A DNA stretch of 64,000 bases from Nymphaea colorata (Eukaryota > Streptophyta > Magnoliopsida > Nymphaeales > Nymphaeaceae), in assembly GCF_008831285.2 (NCBI RefSeq), contig NC_045141.1:13626106-13690105 (forward strand). The letters run 5' to 3'. Each line of letters starts with the position of its first letter. Position 1 is the stretch's first letter. The notes under the pieces are model-generated. The model saw only the letters and a program-made list of their open reading frames with translations, did no database searches and was not told where the DNA came from. This document shows positions 37,151 to 49,631 of this stretch, piece after piece. The position numbers and the translations under genes are program-made.

Positions 37151-37403
37151 ACCCTAACCCAACTCTAATTGCCGCTTTGCTCCTTAATGTCCGCCGTCTT
37201 TAAAATACGATCGAAATTTTCAAAAATATTTCGTTCTTGACGAAGATTTTACACGTCATTAGAGAAAAACTGAAGGATATTTTGGACATATCAAAACTCT
37301 TCTCTTCCTACGGGTCAGGGACGGCGCAAAAGAAAAATAATTTTAGCAATCTTCTGGTATCCGCCTTCGTGGATCTAAAGAGGAAGAAGAAGAGGAAGCG
37401 GAG

Positions 37404-40400
37404 ATGGCTCAATCAATGGCGAGATCAAGCCTCAGGAATCTCAATTCTCTTCGTGGAACGATTTTTCGCCGCTCGTCTCCTAAGAATGCCAATCGGAAGT
37501 TCTCTTCCTCCGCCCTTCACGACGATGACCGTGAGTTTCATGCCCCTCCTTCTACAATCCATCGATGGGGGCTTTATCTTCGAATAGATTGGGTTGTTGG
37601 GTTTCTGAGACTCGATTCCTTTTTTTGAGTTTTCTGTTGCTTCGTTTATGCTTATTTGCGCTTCTCGTTTCTTTGTTTTGTGTGGAAAAATGCGTGATGG
37701 TGGTGGTGAAGACGAAACGCGTAAATGGGAGAGGATAACGTATGCCGGCATCGTGGCATGCACTGCTCTCGCCTTCTACAACTTGTCCAAGGGCCACCCG
37801 CACTTTGACCCACCTCCGGTAAGATTCTTCCTTTCTAGGGTTTTTTTACTCGGGGACTCATTGTAGTAGTGGTTCAATTATGGGTAGACTCAAATGGTCA
37901 TATGGATCCTTAGACTCTGTGTACGTAGGTGAAAATGGCGATATCTGATTTCGGCTTATCATTCTGCTGCTTTTAATGCTTAGATTGGTCGCCGTCTTCT
38001 TGTATGTTCTCGGTCGTCGTTTTACTGTCCAGCTCTGTGATTGAAGTAGTTTCGTTGGTTGTTCCGAAGCCATATAAGTTTTTAGGTTCTCGAAATGCTT
38101 ATCGTGGGTACCATCCGGACGTGTTGTCCCTGCGTGTTTTCTTTGGGATTGGTTGTTATTGTGGAGCCCTGTGATTGAATGGGAGAATATTATTATAGAG
38201 GTCTACGATCAAATAACTTGCTATGCGACTTTGTAAGTAAGTTAATGGATAACTTTCTTGTGAAGCCCATGCGTCTTGGTTTAAGTTCTCCGGTGGTGAT
38301 AAAGTTAACTAGTCGGTGGATGTTTATCTTTGCGTGTTTCCATTTTCGTTAGAAAATTATTTTTGTATTTCTTCCTGATATCAAAGCCTAGATTGAAACT
38401 AAAGTAGAGAGAACTGGATTGCATGTTAATGAGTTGCAATGGTGGGCTGATGTAGTTTATGAGAAACAGGAAAATGAGAATTACAGTGTTGTCTGTTTCA
38501 CTTAGATACTCCAGAGAGAAAAATTCTATTGCTTTGTAAAATATACCTATATTATTTCTTCCTTGTGTCCACATTTTTCTAATAAACTTTATTGAACTAT
38601 AGAGTTGCATGAAATGGACAAAAAGATTGGAAGTTGGAACAGTGCTTGCTTGATGTAAAGAATCTTTTCTACTGTTCTTTTTGGGTACGAGGTTAACATA
38701 TACTGATCAATGTGGAAAATATGGTCAACCTGAATTGGTAGGGCAGCAATTTGGGTATGCCGTATTCATAGGGAACAAGCCTTTCATCATCATGAGAAAA
38801 TCGTAGAGGGTTGTACAAGGGGCTCTGGACATTTTTTGTACAGGGCATGCTTGCAACCTATTGTGTCATGAGATATAGAAGAAAGACCATTGAGATGGCT
38901 TGACAGAAAATGGAAATTCAGGAAAACAATAAAATTGTGAAACATAAGAATTTGAAAAAATGATAAAAAAATGTATCGAATAATAAAATAAATAACTTTT
39001 CCTAATCCAAACATATGGACGTGTTGATGAACCATGTAAACTTTAATCAATTTAAGCTAACAGGTAACTACTCACTAAATAATTAGTAAAATCCACAGCA
39101 GTGTTAAGTTAAAAAAAAAAGACCTGGTCGATTTTCATGTATGTCATGTTACGGAAAAGATTCTACACAGCATGTCGCAGAAATTAAAAAAAAAAAATAA
39201 AATATAATTCCTGAAATTCCACTTATCAAGTTAAACATTATAAACTAGAGAGATAACTATCTAAGTGAAGCTAGGTTTATGAATCATAAGTAGGTAACAG
39301 CTACTTGCTCCATTGCTTTGTTAAAAAGGAGAATCTTTTATGGTTCTTAAATCTTAACTCTTAACATCTTGTAATTGATGGTGGAGTTCACAAATAAAGT
39401 TGGTGGAGAATGTGGCCGTAATGTAGATGTTGCTGATGCTGGAAGTTCTATGTACTTGTCATTAGTAGGTCATCTTCATTTTCAAGTCTGTCTGTCATCT
39501 TCGTTTTCACAAGCTGGAAGAGTGCAAGCCAAAAGTTTCCTGCCTGTAATGCTTTGCTCTTGCTTTCGAAACTCTGAAGTATGTGAACCAGAATTACATC
39601 TGAGATATATGGACATGTACATGGTTTTATGAGGTTAGAACAGTTAAAATCAAGATGACACTTATACATATTATCATGGAGCCTTGATAAAAGTCACATC
39701 TTGCAATATTTTTATCAGAATTTTATACATATTATCTTGCAGCCTTGATAAAAGTCACATCTTGCAATATTTTTTATCAGAATTTGATTTTACAGCACTT
39801 CCATCTGGGTTTGCCAAGAAGCATGTTCTACCTGTCATTATCACAAATCCAAAAGAAAAAAGATACTAAGATTATTATCAGCTCTGGGGGGCTTGATTCT
39901 GAGGTTGAGAGGCAAGAAAAGAGTGGGGAAGAGTTATATTCATCTTCTGGAAATATAATGTATCAATCTTCACTTTTGGGCTTATATGAACTGAAGAAGA
40001 AAATTGCACATGTAGCAACTGATGGAAAATGAGACAGAGATGAGCTTTACATGATTAGTGGCATCCCAAAAATGTAGAAAATGGACAAAAGTCCTAAAAA
40101 CTTCAGAAGAAAAAACGAAGTTGAAGAAGAAGAAAAACTTGTGATTTCATGGGTCACTGTCCTCATCTATCTTCACTGCTGTTATATGTTGCCAAACTTT
40201 GAGTTTCTAGGGGTTGGATTTGACGTTTGGGAACAAAAAGGGAGTGAAATGTCTGTGCCTTCGAAGAAAGCTAGCTAAGCAAAAGATTTGGAGCTTTGAG
40301 TTTCCAATGTCCTCATTCTTTGGTGTTGATGCACCTCTTATGCTAGGGTAGAGAGAATGTTATGGAAAGAGGTTTCACTGATGCTTGGAAACATAAAGCC

Positions 40401-43388
40401 CAATAAATGGCTGACATTTATATTTTGGCACCAGAAGGGTTTTTCTAAAACTTTGTGAACTTCTATTGGACCAAATCTCTCCCAAATTACAAATGATACA
40501 CCACTATGTCATATAATAAATTATAGTGTAAAATGGAAAATCACATAGCAGTAATTCCATGATTGCATCGTATTAGCTCAGGAGCCAATACTGCAAAAAG
40601 ATATGATATCCTATTATATGTTGGGTCCCAAAGTCTCACCCGTTCTCAAAAGGCAATTTATGTCGAGACCGCAAACAAATTACTAGGCAAACTTGTTCTA
40701 AACCTTGATTAGATTCTATGGATGAGGTGGGAAAAGTAGTAAAAAGTGGCATGTAGACTCTTCATCTCATGTGAAAGGTGCCTTTGAATTAAAGGAAATG
40801 GTGCGGTAGTTCTGAAATTAACCATGCTTTCTTATCTTACATGGCAGTATATTCACGTCATTTTCAAGATAGCATTTTTGAATTGTCCTTTTCCTCACTG
40901 GATAAGAAATCTCACATGATCTAAGGACGTCCAATGTACATGCATGGGAAAATGTCCCATTAATTATGATCTGTATTAAAGAAGTTAAGGCGATCCAATT
41001 AGTCAAATTAAATAAATTCTGGTCATTTGTTGGAAGGAAACTGTTAGGGCTAGTGGATTATGCTGCTCTTGTTTATCCTTTACTCTTCACAATGTAGACA
41101 AATGAGTTATATTATTTTCATGACTGTCTGCAAAATTTGTTGTTCTGTTGTGCTAATTGGAGTAGAAAATTGTACACAGTGTTGTGCTAGTACAAGGTCA
41201 ACTTGCCTTCATGGGTAGAAATTTTTTATGTATTGTGAAACTCAGATGCCATAGAAATGATATTGTGCGGAAGAGAAATCAAAGATGTAGCATATCCCTT
41301 TTAGTAAAGGGTGGTTAGATTGCAGGCAGAATTTATACCCTTCTGGAAAACCTTTTCCAAAGAACGTGGAGCCTAAACATTTTGACTTTACTCACCAAAC
41401 ATGAACAAAGCTTTGACAAGGTGCAGGTAGTGCCGCATTTTTTAACACATATATATGTGTGTGTGTTGATAGAAAAATTAATAATTAACAAATAACAAGT
41501 TATGATTCTAACAGTGAATCAACAAAAAGAAAGAAAATTGTCCATTGCTGCACCCGGCACCTCTTATACACTAGCTTAGTTAAGCTTGTTTTTGATACCA
41601 CAGTACCTCTTATACACTAGCTTAGTTTTTTTCTTCTTGACTGGGTACATTCGTCTTGTTCTGAATGGTTTCTTTGGTAGATAACTATCCAATGTACTCC
41701 CTCTGATTTCATACAGATGTTTCTTGTTGTATCATGTTCATGAATCTCTACTTTCCTTCCATTGTCTCCTTTTTTTTTTTGGCTTTTCACTTCAGATATG
41801 TGATATTAGTGATCAACTTTGAAACTTGAGCATTCTCTGAATTTGATTGAGTTGAATTTTCTGAAGTAGCTTTTGAACTGTACTTTGGTTCTTCGCTACC
41901 CTTTTTTTCACCAAACATAAAATGGAAGAGTGTTTAAATTGAATTGTCAGGTGGTACAAAAAATGAACTAACCTTTTGGCACCTTCTGCTTAAATATCTC
42001 CATACAAATTACGAGTTTCTGTATGGTCTTAAACCATTTTGGACTCTATTCTGGACTGTGTTGAACCTTTATTAGTTTCCTTAAAGAGAACTGGAGAGTT
42101 ATAATACTTTTCTATTTTTTAATATGCAGCCATATGAATACCTGCACATTCGAAATAAGGAGTTTCCATGGGGTATGTTTCGCAGACTTTGTTCTTGCTG
42201 TATCTGCATTGTTTTTAAGTCTGGTTCATGCTTGCGTAGCACACATACTAAACCAGGAGTGTGTCCTGCATACTTCAGCTGCTGTAATGTATTTTCAAAT
42301 TCTTCTGTTAAAGTATTCACTTGTTGTCTTTCGTATAATAATAGGCTCAGATGAGAACCTTTCTTTCAACTTATGTTTTGACTTTTCCTCAATGGATCAA
42401 CTTATGTTTGACTTTTCCTCAATGGATAATGACCATCAAGTTTGGTTAATGACTAGTAGTCACATAAATTTTTAAGGCGCTTTATTATAAGTGCCCTTTT
42501 GAGTGACAGTGATGGCTTCATGTTTATGATACATGCACGAATATAGGATTAGTATTCCTGTACTTATTTAATCTTCCCAGAGAAACCTAGTCTACCTTCA
42601 AGGTATATGTAGTTTGAACTGTCTTCCATTTAGTTTAGTGTGTGATAGTTCATTACATGGAAGGAATCACTGGCGCTTAAAGTACAATGATGGTTTTAGG
42701 AGCACTTGGAGATGGTAGGGTTCTTGAAGATGGCAATAAGAGAGAGAGAGAGACAATAGAAGAAAATGTGAAGTCTGTGATGTCTGCTATTGTTGCCAAG
42801 AGTTTGAAGGTTCACAAGGTGTATAGGGAAAGTTTGACCATGATTTGGTTTTCAAGGTTGAAAAGGCTTCTGTATCAAGCTTTGACATTTTTTTGTTGTT
42901 TGTATGTGACCATCCTGCATTCGATATGCTGGATTATCCAATGAATTTTGTCTGTATGTTCTCATTTTGTGCTCTTTTAGATAATGATATTTGCATGATC
43001 TTGCAACCGTTAATGTACATATAGAGAATCATCCAGGAATAATTAATCCAATTGAATTCTAAGCATGACTAACTCTTGGAATTTGACTTAAGAATGTATG
43101 TTCGTCTTTGTACCTGACCGCTTTGAGCTTGTTCAGATTTGAATTTGGCAGAATTCATCTGTTGTTTATTCTGATTAGCCGAGCTGCCTTTCTTGGGTGT
43201 CAGGGTAGCGTTGGAACAAGTTTTTTACTGGTTTGGTTCTGGTTATTGGACTATAGATACTAGAGATTGCATGGGAACCGAATCAAGATTGGTTTTCCAT
43301 ATATCAGCTTGACAAGGCTACCAGTTTAACGCTTTTGACGTAATGTCCTGCAGGTCCTGATGGCCTTTTTGAGAAGAAGCATCATTGA
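37404..43388 (+). CDS. COX6A: Cytochrome c oxidase subunit 6a, mitochondrial
   Basis: Four exons, 37404-37530, 37712-37818, 42130-42172 and 43354-43388, join in frame to give 103 residues, close to the usual plant length. Introns begin GTGAGT, GTAAGA, GTATGT and the last three acceptors end in AG at the codon phase required (1, 0, 1). The product has a Ser/Arg-rich mitochondrial presequence (residues 1 to about 36), KWERITYAGIVACTALAFYN with the single membrane helix near residues 48-66, the family signature NLSKGHPHF, then PYEYLHIRNKEFPWG and the terminal GPDGLFEKKHH. Subunit 6a is a small nuclear-encoded part of respiratory complex IV in the inner mitochondrial membrane. Intron 2 is unusually long (4.3 kb) and contains sequence duplicated at 15.2-17.9 kb. 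The exon 2 acceptor (GTGAAG) lacks a good pyrimidine tract, so that junction is the least sure part of the model. Confidence 0.93.
38800..41960 (+). repeat. COX6a intron-2 tract duplicated at 15.2-17.9 kb
   Basis: It is colinear with 15205-17925 over roughly 2 kb of alignable sequence in the same orientation. This copy contains about 1 kb (near 40500-41590) with no counterpart, and lacks the SINE head found in the other copy. Whether the sequence began as intron DNA or as a transposon that inserted here cannot be told from these two copies. Confidence 0.75.
39662..39784. repeat. 61-bp tandem duplication inside COX6a intron 2
   Basis: The unit TTATACATATTATC...CTTGATAAAAGTCACATCTT occurs twice (39662-39722, 39723-39784). 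The related tract at 16.2 kb has it only once, so the duplication followed the split of the two tracts. Confidence 0.85.
42366..42426. repeat. 31-bp tandem duplication in COX6a intron 3
   Basis: TCAACTTATGTTTTGACTTT...CCTCAATGGA is repeated at once (42366-42396 and 42397-42426), with one T lost in the second copy. It is intronic and has no evident role. Confidence 0.85.
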
Positions 43389-45787
43389 TATCCTTGGCTC
43401 TTAAACAGCCTTGCCTGGTTGGACGAGAATTTCACTCCTTGAAATATTTCTTTTGTGATAAAACAAGAAAAATAAGTTTTTGATTGTTATGCAACTTTTG
43501 TGTGGACCATGACTTCGCAATCAAAGACCAGCTTGTTGGTTCCGAAACAGGTTACTTTGATCTCCATGTTAATAAACATTAAACCTTCTTTTCTTTCATT
43601 CTATTTTTCATCACCATTTTTCTCTTTTTTGTGTTTGTTTTTCTTATTTTTGCCTTTTTATCCTCCATCTTTGGTGTTTGTTTTCTCGAGGTCTCTAACA
43701 TCTAAACGGTAGACTGTTGTCCTGGTATGTGGATTACATGCTCTCTGGTTTTCTAAGTCCACATCCTGCGGTTTGACACATCCAAAATTAGAAATTGGAG
43801 AGTTTATGGTGCCCATGGAGTAAATGGTACTCTCAATTGTGAGAACGAAAAATATTACTTCCGAGATTTATGTTCTTATTTTCTTCGATTGCTAAGTGAA
43901 TGGCCTGCTATTGACCCAAATGATACTGCAATATCAGCATTGGCGTTGGCCCGTTGAAGGGGTTACACCTTGTGGGTCCTAATGAATATTGGCTTCCTTA
44001 TTGATCCTCTCTCTTGGTACACCCTAATCATTCGGACTTTTCTAATTGATATGATAGACCTCTGCATTTCGCACATTCTTGATGTGAATCTTGAAACCAG
44101 ACCAAAGAAGAAAATGGGCAGCAGATGAACGCCTGCAATTAAAGTACATCATGGAAACAAGAACTTGATGCCATATGATGGATCAAGTTTTTCAAAAATT
44201 TAAGTTCTATTAGCATGATTTTTTTTAGTTAACCACTTGGATATAATCATCAGGTTCAAAACTGGTTGTGTACTCTTAATTCAGTTTATTTGGACGGATA
44301 GATAAAGATTCATAATTTATAAAGTTTTGGATGATTGGATTTTATACTGTCATAAAATATTATTCACATTTGTAAATAAACCAATCTAAAAACGGATTTC
44401 TAGGTTCCAAACCATGTTCATACATCATGTTCTAAATTTTGAAAAAATATAGAGAATTGATTTTCAAAGTGTAATTGCACAATTTTTTGAAGTTATACTA
44501 CACAGTTGTTCTCTTATTTATTTTGACTTTATAAGAATTCTGAAGTGGAGAAAGGGAGATTTCGAATTCCAGCACAAATGCAATTTTCAAAAACCGCTAT
44601 GGCTTGTATAAGTCGTAGTCAGTGTTTGGATCTGATTCTCCTTGCCCAGCAACTAATCCAGGCCATCCTTGCCATAGTCGGAGATGAATTGCATCCATTG
44701 TCCGGACTCCAGATGGGCAGCTAACTTAGTGAGAGTAAATATAGTTAATTAATTTTTTGTAAAGAAATCAAAGCCATATTAAGTAGAAGCAAATATTTTA
44801 CTATTTTTACTTCATGGGGTTTCATGTCAAGAGTGTGTTTGATTTGCATTTGAGTTCAATACGATTTTGGTTATGCAACACTTTACTTTACAATGTTTAG
44901 TTTCATATAAAATTGTGAGGAATCTTAAGGGATCCGTAAAGGAAATTGTTAATTGGCTGATTATCTTGGTTCATAACTTCCTTTTGAATTAAAACCGAAG
45001 CTGTTACTTACCAAGAAGCTCAAGCCCGACGTACAATGATATCAAAGAGGATTCAATACCCAAACCTGGGGTCCTTCATGCATGGACGAGTGTACCATAA
45101 GGAGGGGTGGATTGTAACGCTCTACCTTGAAAAGTCTAGTTGTACTTATAAATTGTGATGAATCTTGAAGGATTTGTAACTGAGGCTTATTAAGTAATTG
45201 CTCTTGTCAGGGGCTGACTTTGTCAAGCCTTATTTGGCCCGAGCGCCGCCCAAGGTTTCTCAAGCCTTCAACTAGCCTTAGCTGAATTTTAATGTAGCGG
45301 AAGCTTTCATCAATATTTTGAGACGGACTAGATGAAAAGTGGTGGGCACTCGGGACACCATCATTCAGAATTATCCCACAGTAGACCATCGGTAAGTCGT
45401 GGCCACGAGGTCCTATCAGAACATCATCATTCCTCCAAACGCCTATTTACTCCAAGTGCTCTGTTGTTTACATAGATGTGGGCCGATTAGCTGCTTTGAG
45501 GCAAATACTTTGGTTTACAAGCAAGGAAAATCTAGGGTTGGCAACAAGAAGTAAAAGCTCAGGCAGCAGAATCTGACGGTAGGGACCTTGATCCAATGCA
45601 TTTACGATTCTCCTTTTACCATCTGTTCATGGCCTATAGTGGTGGTTTACATGTAAAATAGAAAATACATTCAAAGGTGATCAAATGATATGTGTCATTC
45701 AAAAGCGATCAAAAGCTGGATAACTTGGTATTTGTTTTCATGAGAACTGAAGTCACGTGGGTGAGATTGTGATTCTAAATCCCAATT

Positions 45788-46015
45788 TTCAGGCTCTGTT
45801 TGGTGTTTATGTTCTCGCTAGGGTAGTAACTGTTGTGTCAATTTGATCTTTGAGTATGCTTCTTCCTATTTGCTTTTTCCTGTTTGTTACCAACTCTGAT
45901 CTGAACTATCAGATCAGCTTTTTTCAGGCTCTAATTGGTGTTTATGTTCTCACTGGAGCAGTAACTGTTGTCTAAAATTTGATCTTTGCGTACTTCCTAT
46001 TTTCTCTTTCCAGTT
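45788..46015. repeat. Tandem repeat, unit about 134 bp
   Basis: TTTCAGGCTCT...TTGGTGTTTATGTTCTC...GTAACTGTTGT...TTTGATCTTTG is present at 45788-45887 and again at 45922-46015. The copies are about 85 percent alike by eye. Confidence 0.75.
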
Positions 46016-46099
46016 TAGTAGGCAAAGCTCAATTCAAGAACTTTATTTTGGAAGAAAGGTTGTCAGCTCTGAAGTATATTTTCAGAGCTATATATAAAT

Positions 46100-46260
46100 C
46101 CAACGGACGGGACAAAGTTTTGATAGACAGCCAGTTTTTGTTTCAAACTTTGTAGTATCAACTTTTCATGTTTGTAAATGGAAAACACCAATGTATATGT
46201 ATAAGTTGAAGTGTAAAGGGGTGTCACCCCTTGTTGAAGCACTGAAAAAGGGGATAGGGG
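46100..46260 (+). repeat. SINE-like element, family A, copy at 46.1 kb
   Basis: The head CCAACGGACGGGACAAAGTT leads to a box B-like TTGTTTCAAAC (about 46139-46149), then the central motif TATAAGTTGAAGTGTAAAGG (46200-46219) and GGGTGTCACCCC. An (AT)20 microsatellite begins 20 bp after its end. Confidence 0.5.
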
Positions 46261-46278
46261 GACGAGAGGAGGTTTCCA

Positions 46279-46280
<2 letters not shown>

Positions 46281-46320
<40 letters not shown>
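46281..46320. repeat. (AT)20 microsatellite
   Basis: A perfect 40-bp dinucleotide run. Confidence 0.97.
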
Positions 46321-46322
<2 letters not shown>

Positions 46323-48377
46323 TTAGGTTCTCTTTTCAAGTAAATAAAAAAGAAGCTGGACTTAACAAATAAAATTTTCCCTGCTATAAAATTTGAATCT
46401 TTGTAGAACCATTGCGTACGTAAGTATAGACATCGGGCAAGTATAGATGGTCAAAAGCCATCAAGTGGCAGACAGCTTTGGTCATTGGCCTAATTTAGAC
46501 ACACTTCCAAATGCTGCGTCGAGTAATGTGTTCCTTGTAAAATAATTCAAAAAGCTGGCAGTCTCACTTTTCGAAGAGGTCTGGTCTTGCACTCTCCACT
46601 GACAAAACCAAACCGTGGTCACAAACCTTTTCGGAAAGTAAAATTTTCACCATGTTCAAGTCTTTTCTAATTAGTTTAAAAGAATTGTTTAAACGCGTAG
46701 CTTGTACTGATACATAACAAATAAATCAGTTATAAGAAAACAAGTTGTAGAACAATTATGTTGGTTATTTTCATAATGAAGACGCCGGTCTTAGATAAGT
46801 TTTCTTCTGAAATGCTTGCACTTTTCTCAGAACTGTGTCGGCTTTTGAAGATCTAGCAACGAAAGAAAGAAGTTCCAAATAAATTGCCAACGTTGGTTTC
46901 TGTGTTCTACGCCAAGGATAGCGGCGAGTTTCATGGAAATTCCATCCATGTTGCACAAAACCTTCATTATTTATGAGGAAAAATCATTGGTGATCGCAAA
47001 ATTATATAACTCAAAGAAGTTAAGTAGTAAAACAAAGTTTAGATTGTGGCGAAGGAAACAGTGAAATTAACTGAGCGCTGCATGTATCCGAAGAAGATGC
47101 AACTCAGACACTAGCGATAAGAACATCAATCTTAACTGAATAAACCATGATGAATAAGTGTTGTGGACCTAATTTCACCGAAACGTCGAACAAAATATAG
47201 GCTCTCAAGCAGGCGCAGGTTTAGAGATCAATTATAGGAGGCAGGCACGAGGGGATCTCATCTGTCCTAATCTCTTTCTACTTTCAAAAATTTATCATGT
47301 GTTGTTTCTTTTCAAGTCACACAAACCAACATTTTCTGACAAAAAGTTGCATGCTAGCATTCATTATCGCCTGGCAAAATTTTCTTTTCTCCTTTCTTAC
47401 TTCCAAATGTGCCTCCGCTTCTGCAGCCATTTACAGAGCGTGGTCCCATTTCCATTAATTCCCCACGCCAAGTGACATTTGAAAATTCAATCGGAACACG
47501 TTTTTATAAGGAGTTTGGTCAATGTTGCTAGCGGCCGAGTTCTGAAGACACTCTTAAATAATCCATTCTTGGCCAATCCAAACGTCTCCATAGCGTATGC
47601 TTTTCCAGTTCAGATTTCAGAATATATTACTGCAGAAGGAGCTCAACTGCTTTTGACTCTCGAGCAGAAAGAGAAATTAGAACTGTGGAAATGTCGAGCG
47701 GTTTCAAGGGGCGGTTAATTAAGTCCAGCTGCAACTTTTCTTATTAGTTTTATTGAATTGTGTCAACAGGATTCAAACAGACTTCCAATGTGGGCATAAT
47801 GTTATTAACCATCCCAATTTTAAAACCTTGTATCATTAAAACGTACTAGTTTTAACAGTTCATGCAGCAAAAAGGGTTTTGAGATAGAGGGCGACTCGCA
47901 ACTGTCATGAAGGCAGTCATAGTTTGATTCTCGCCGGCGTCATTCTTTACGTGAATCGATGCTGTAGATATGTAATGTGAGGATAAAGTTTGTGGGCATT
48001 GCTTTGTCTTGTAAGACGATGCTGTCTTTCACCATTTGAGGTTGAGGAGGTTATACTCCAAAGAATTTTACTATTGCTTAAAGGGTTTACTCTCGGGTTT
48101 TCCAACGAAAGCGGCATCCAAAAAATTGTACAACTTTATAGCGTACTAATCAATTCCAACTTTTGTACAAAGATTGAAAGGTGTCTCCATTCCATGAAAA
48201 CTTAACAACAAAGAGGAAGACTAAAACATAGGCAGAGGTAAGATACTCATGCCTGCACCTTGCGTCCCCGTCATAACTAGACCAAATAGCATTTTTGATT
48301 GCACACCGCAGACCAACTCTGGTTTGGGCTAAGTTGGATCAGAAAACAGGGATCGTCCCAGCAATTGCACAAAATTC

Positions 48378-49631
48378 TCACTCTTCCGACACAGCCTCAT
48401 TGTTTGCCTCTTCATCTTCATGTTGTGGTAAGGTTTCCAGATCCGTAAGAGCGTCTCTTTCCTCCTGCGTAGCCAAGGAATTCTCGTCTTCTGATTCATC
48501 TAGCTCGAGTGACTCCAACTGTTCATCCGACTCCCCATCTTCAGAATCTGCATCAATGTTCTCTTGTTGCTCTTCAGTCAGAGTTCTGTTCTGATTCTGC
48601 ACCTTATAGAGTGTTGTGTTGTGGCCTTGAAACTCGTGATCTTCAGTCCCCGAGAAAGTAATGTTCTTATCTCCAATCATGGAAACAGGGGTTTCTGCAG
48701 TTTCTGCTGTAGAGTAATTGTCCGACTCTATTTGTTCTTTCAATTCTCCAACTGTTGAATTCAGATGGGATTCATCCTCTACCTCGGATAACTTCACATC
48801 ACTGACCGTCAAGTTGTGAGAAAAATCACCAACGGTTTCACGTTCCCTTAAAACTCGAGGCAGGTCACTGCTATTTCTACTTCGTTCAAGTTCTTCCATT
48901 GCAGCCTCCTTTGTTTTTGTTTGCAATAAAGTGGCATCAATGGTGTCAATGTCCTTATCAGGATCACGTTCATTGGAACCTTCACCTTGTTCACGAATAG
49001 CACTCTCCTGCTCCTGCTCCAATTTCGCAATATCAGACCTTAAGATTTGCGTATCATGAATCAGCCCGTGAGAGGAGGAGCTCTCTCCATCATGTGAACC
49101 TGCATCATCATTGTTATGTTTCTGGGTCTCCGACGCGTCCATATCGTCAAACTGATTATCCTTTTCGCCATCGTTCTCCTTCTCATCTTCACCATCCACA
49201 AGCTCCTCCTCCTGCTCAGCATCTTCATCTATTTTCTCTTGATCACGCTCATCGAGTTCGTCGTCTCCCACTCCTCTTTCTTCTTCCTCATTCTCCTCAT
49301 GCTTTCCTTCTTCTTCCTCTTCCTCTTCCCTGACCTCCCGCTTGCCTTCGTCTTCCTCCTCTTCGTCCCCATCTTCTTTCTGCCTATCAGTCGTCATCTG
49401 TATCCGTTCGCTGATATCCTTCCTGCCAAGATTAAAAACATCGTGCCTAGCGTCTTCTACCTTCTCCGAACTCCCTGCACCACTCTCATCCAATGCCTGC
49501 CTCTTATCATGGGAATGCTTAACTTGATACAGCAACCACACGCACACGGCCATCAGCAGAAAAACCTGCAACCCATGTTTGGTTCTGAACCCTTTGGTCC
49601 TCTGGTTCCTACTAGACGACTGCCGAAACAT
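48378..49631 (-). CDS. Acidic single-pass membrane protein, At2g22795-like
   Basis: An intact 417-residue frame. The N-terminus MFRQSSSRNQRTKGFRTKHG, the hydrophobic segment LQVFLLMAVCVWLLYQ (residues 21-36) and the following VKHSHDKR form the conserved start of a plant family typified by Arabidopsis At2g22795. The basic residues before the segment and acidic ones after it fit a signal-anchor with the long C-terminal part on the other side of the membrane. Residues about 85-155 are an extreme Glu/Asp-rich low-complexity stretch, and several N-x-T/S sites (for example NLTV, NSTV, NITF, NTTL, NRTL) appear later, which would suit a luminal location. Function is unknown. The C-terminus is again Asp/Glu/Ser-rich. 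An intron in the 5' leader is possible but cannot be fixed here. Confidence 0.88.
   Translation of the reverse strand: MFRQSSSRNQRTKGFRTKHGLQVFLLMAVCVWLLYQVKHSHDKRQALDESGAGSSEKVEDARHDVFNLGRKDISERIQMTTDRQKEDGDEEEEDEGKREVREEEEEEEGKHEENEEEERGVGDDELDERDQEKIDEDAEQEEELVDGEDEKENDGEKDNQFDDMDASETQKHNNDDAGSHDGESSSSHGLIHDTQILRSDIAKLEQEQESAIREQGEGSNERDPDKDIDTIDATLLQTKTKEAAMEELERSRNSSDLPRVLRERETVGDFSHNLTVSDVKLSEVEDESHLNSTVGELKEQIESDNYSTAETAETPVSMIGDKNITFSGTEDHEFQGHNTTLYKVQNQNRTLTEEQQENIDADSEDGESDEQLESLELDESEDENSLATQEERDALTDLETLPQHEDEEANNEAVSEE

Larger units (their letters stand above)
34095..37403. other. Intergenic tract between the 141-residue ORF and COX6a
   Basis: No gene is supported. Contents are a diverged tandem repeat (35060-35400), a SINE-like copy (35421-35635), a short 23-bp tandem repeat (AGAGGGACACTGATT, 35945-35983) and an AT-rich block with a GCTCAAGTTC/CCCGAGCTGAG end (36960-37150). 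The last 100 bp, purine-rich just before 37404, is the probable COX6a leader. Confidence 0.5.
43389..48377. other. Intergenic tract between COX6a and the acidic membrane protein gene
   Basis: The first 100 bp or so is the likely COX6a 3' untranslated region, with a plausible AAAATAAG signal near 43468. No gene is supported beyond it; small frames such as 47479-47718 (plus) have no recognisable features. Contents are a diverged tandem repeat (45788-46015), a SINE-like copy (46100-46260) and an (AT)20 run (46281-46320). Confidence 0.5.

Noticed and set aside
40081-40278. Short frames in COX6a intron 2 with partial likeness to frames at 15.2-17.2 kb
   Set aside because: The likeness comes from the DNA duplication. 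The frames are broken and not the same length in both copies.
42687-42944. 85-codon frame in COX6a intron 3
   Set aside because: It lies wholly within a confident intron, has no known domain and no splice context.
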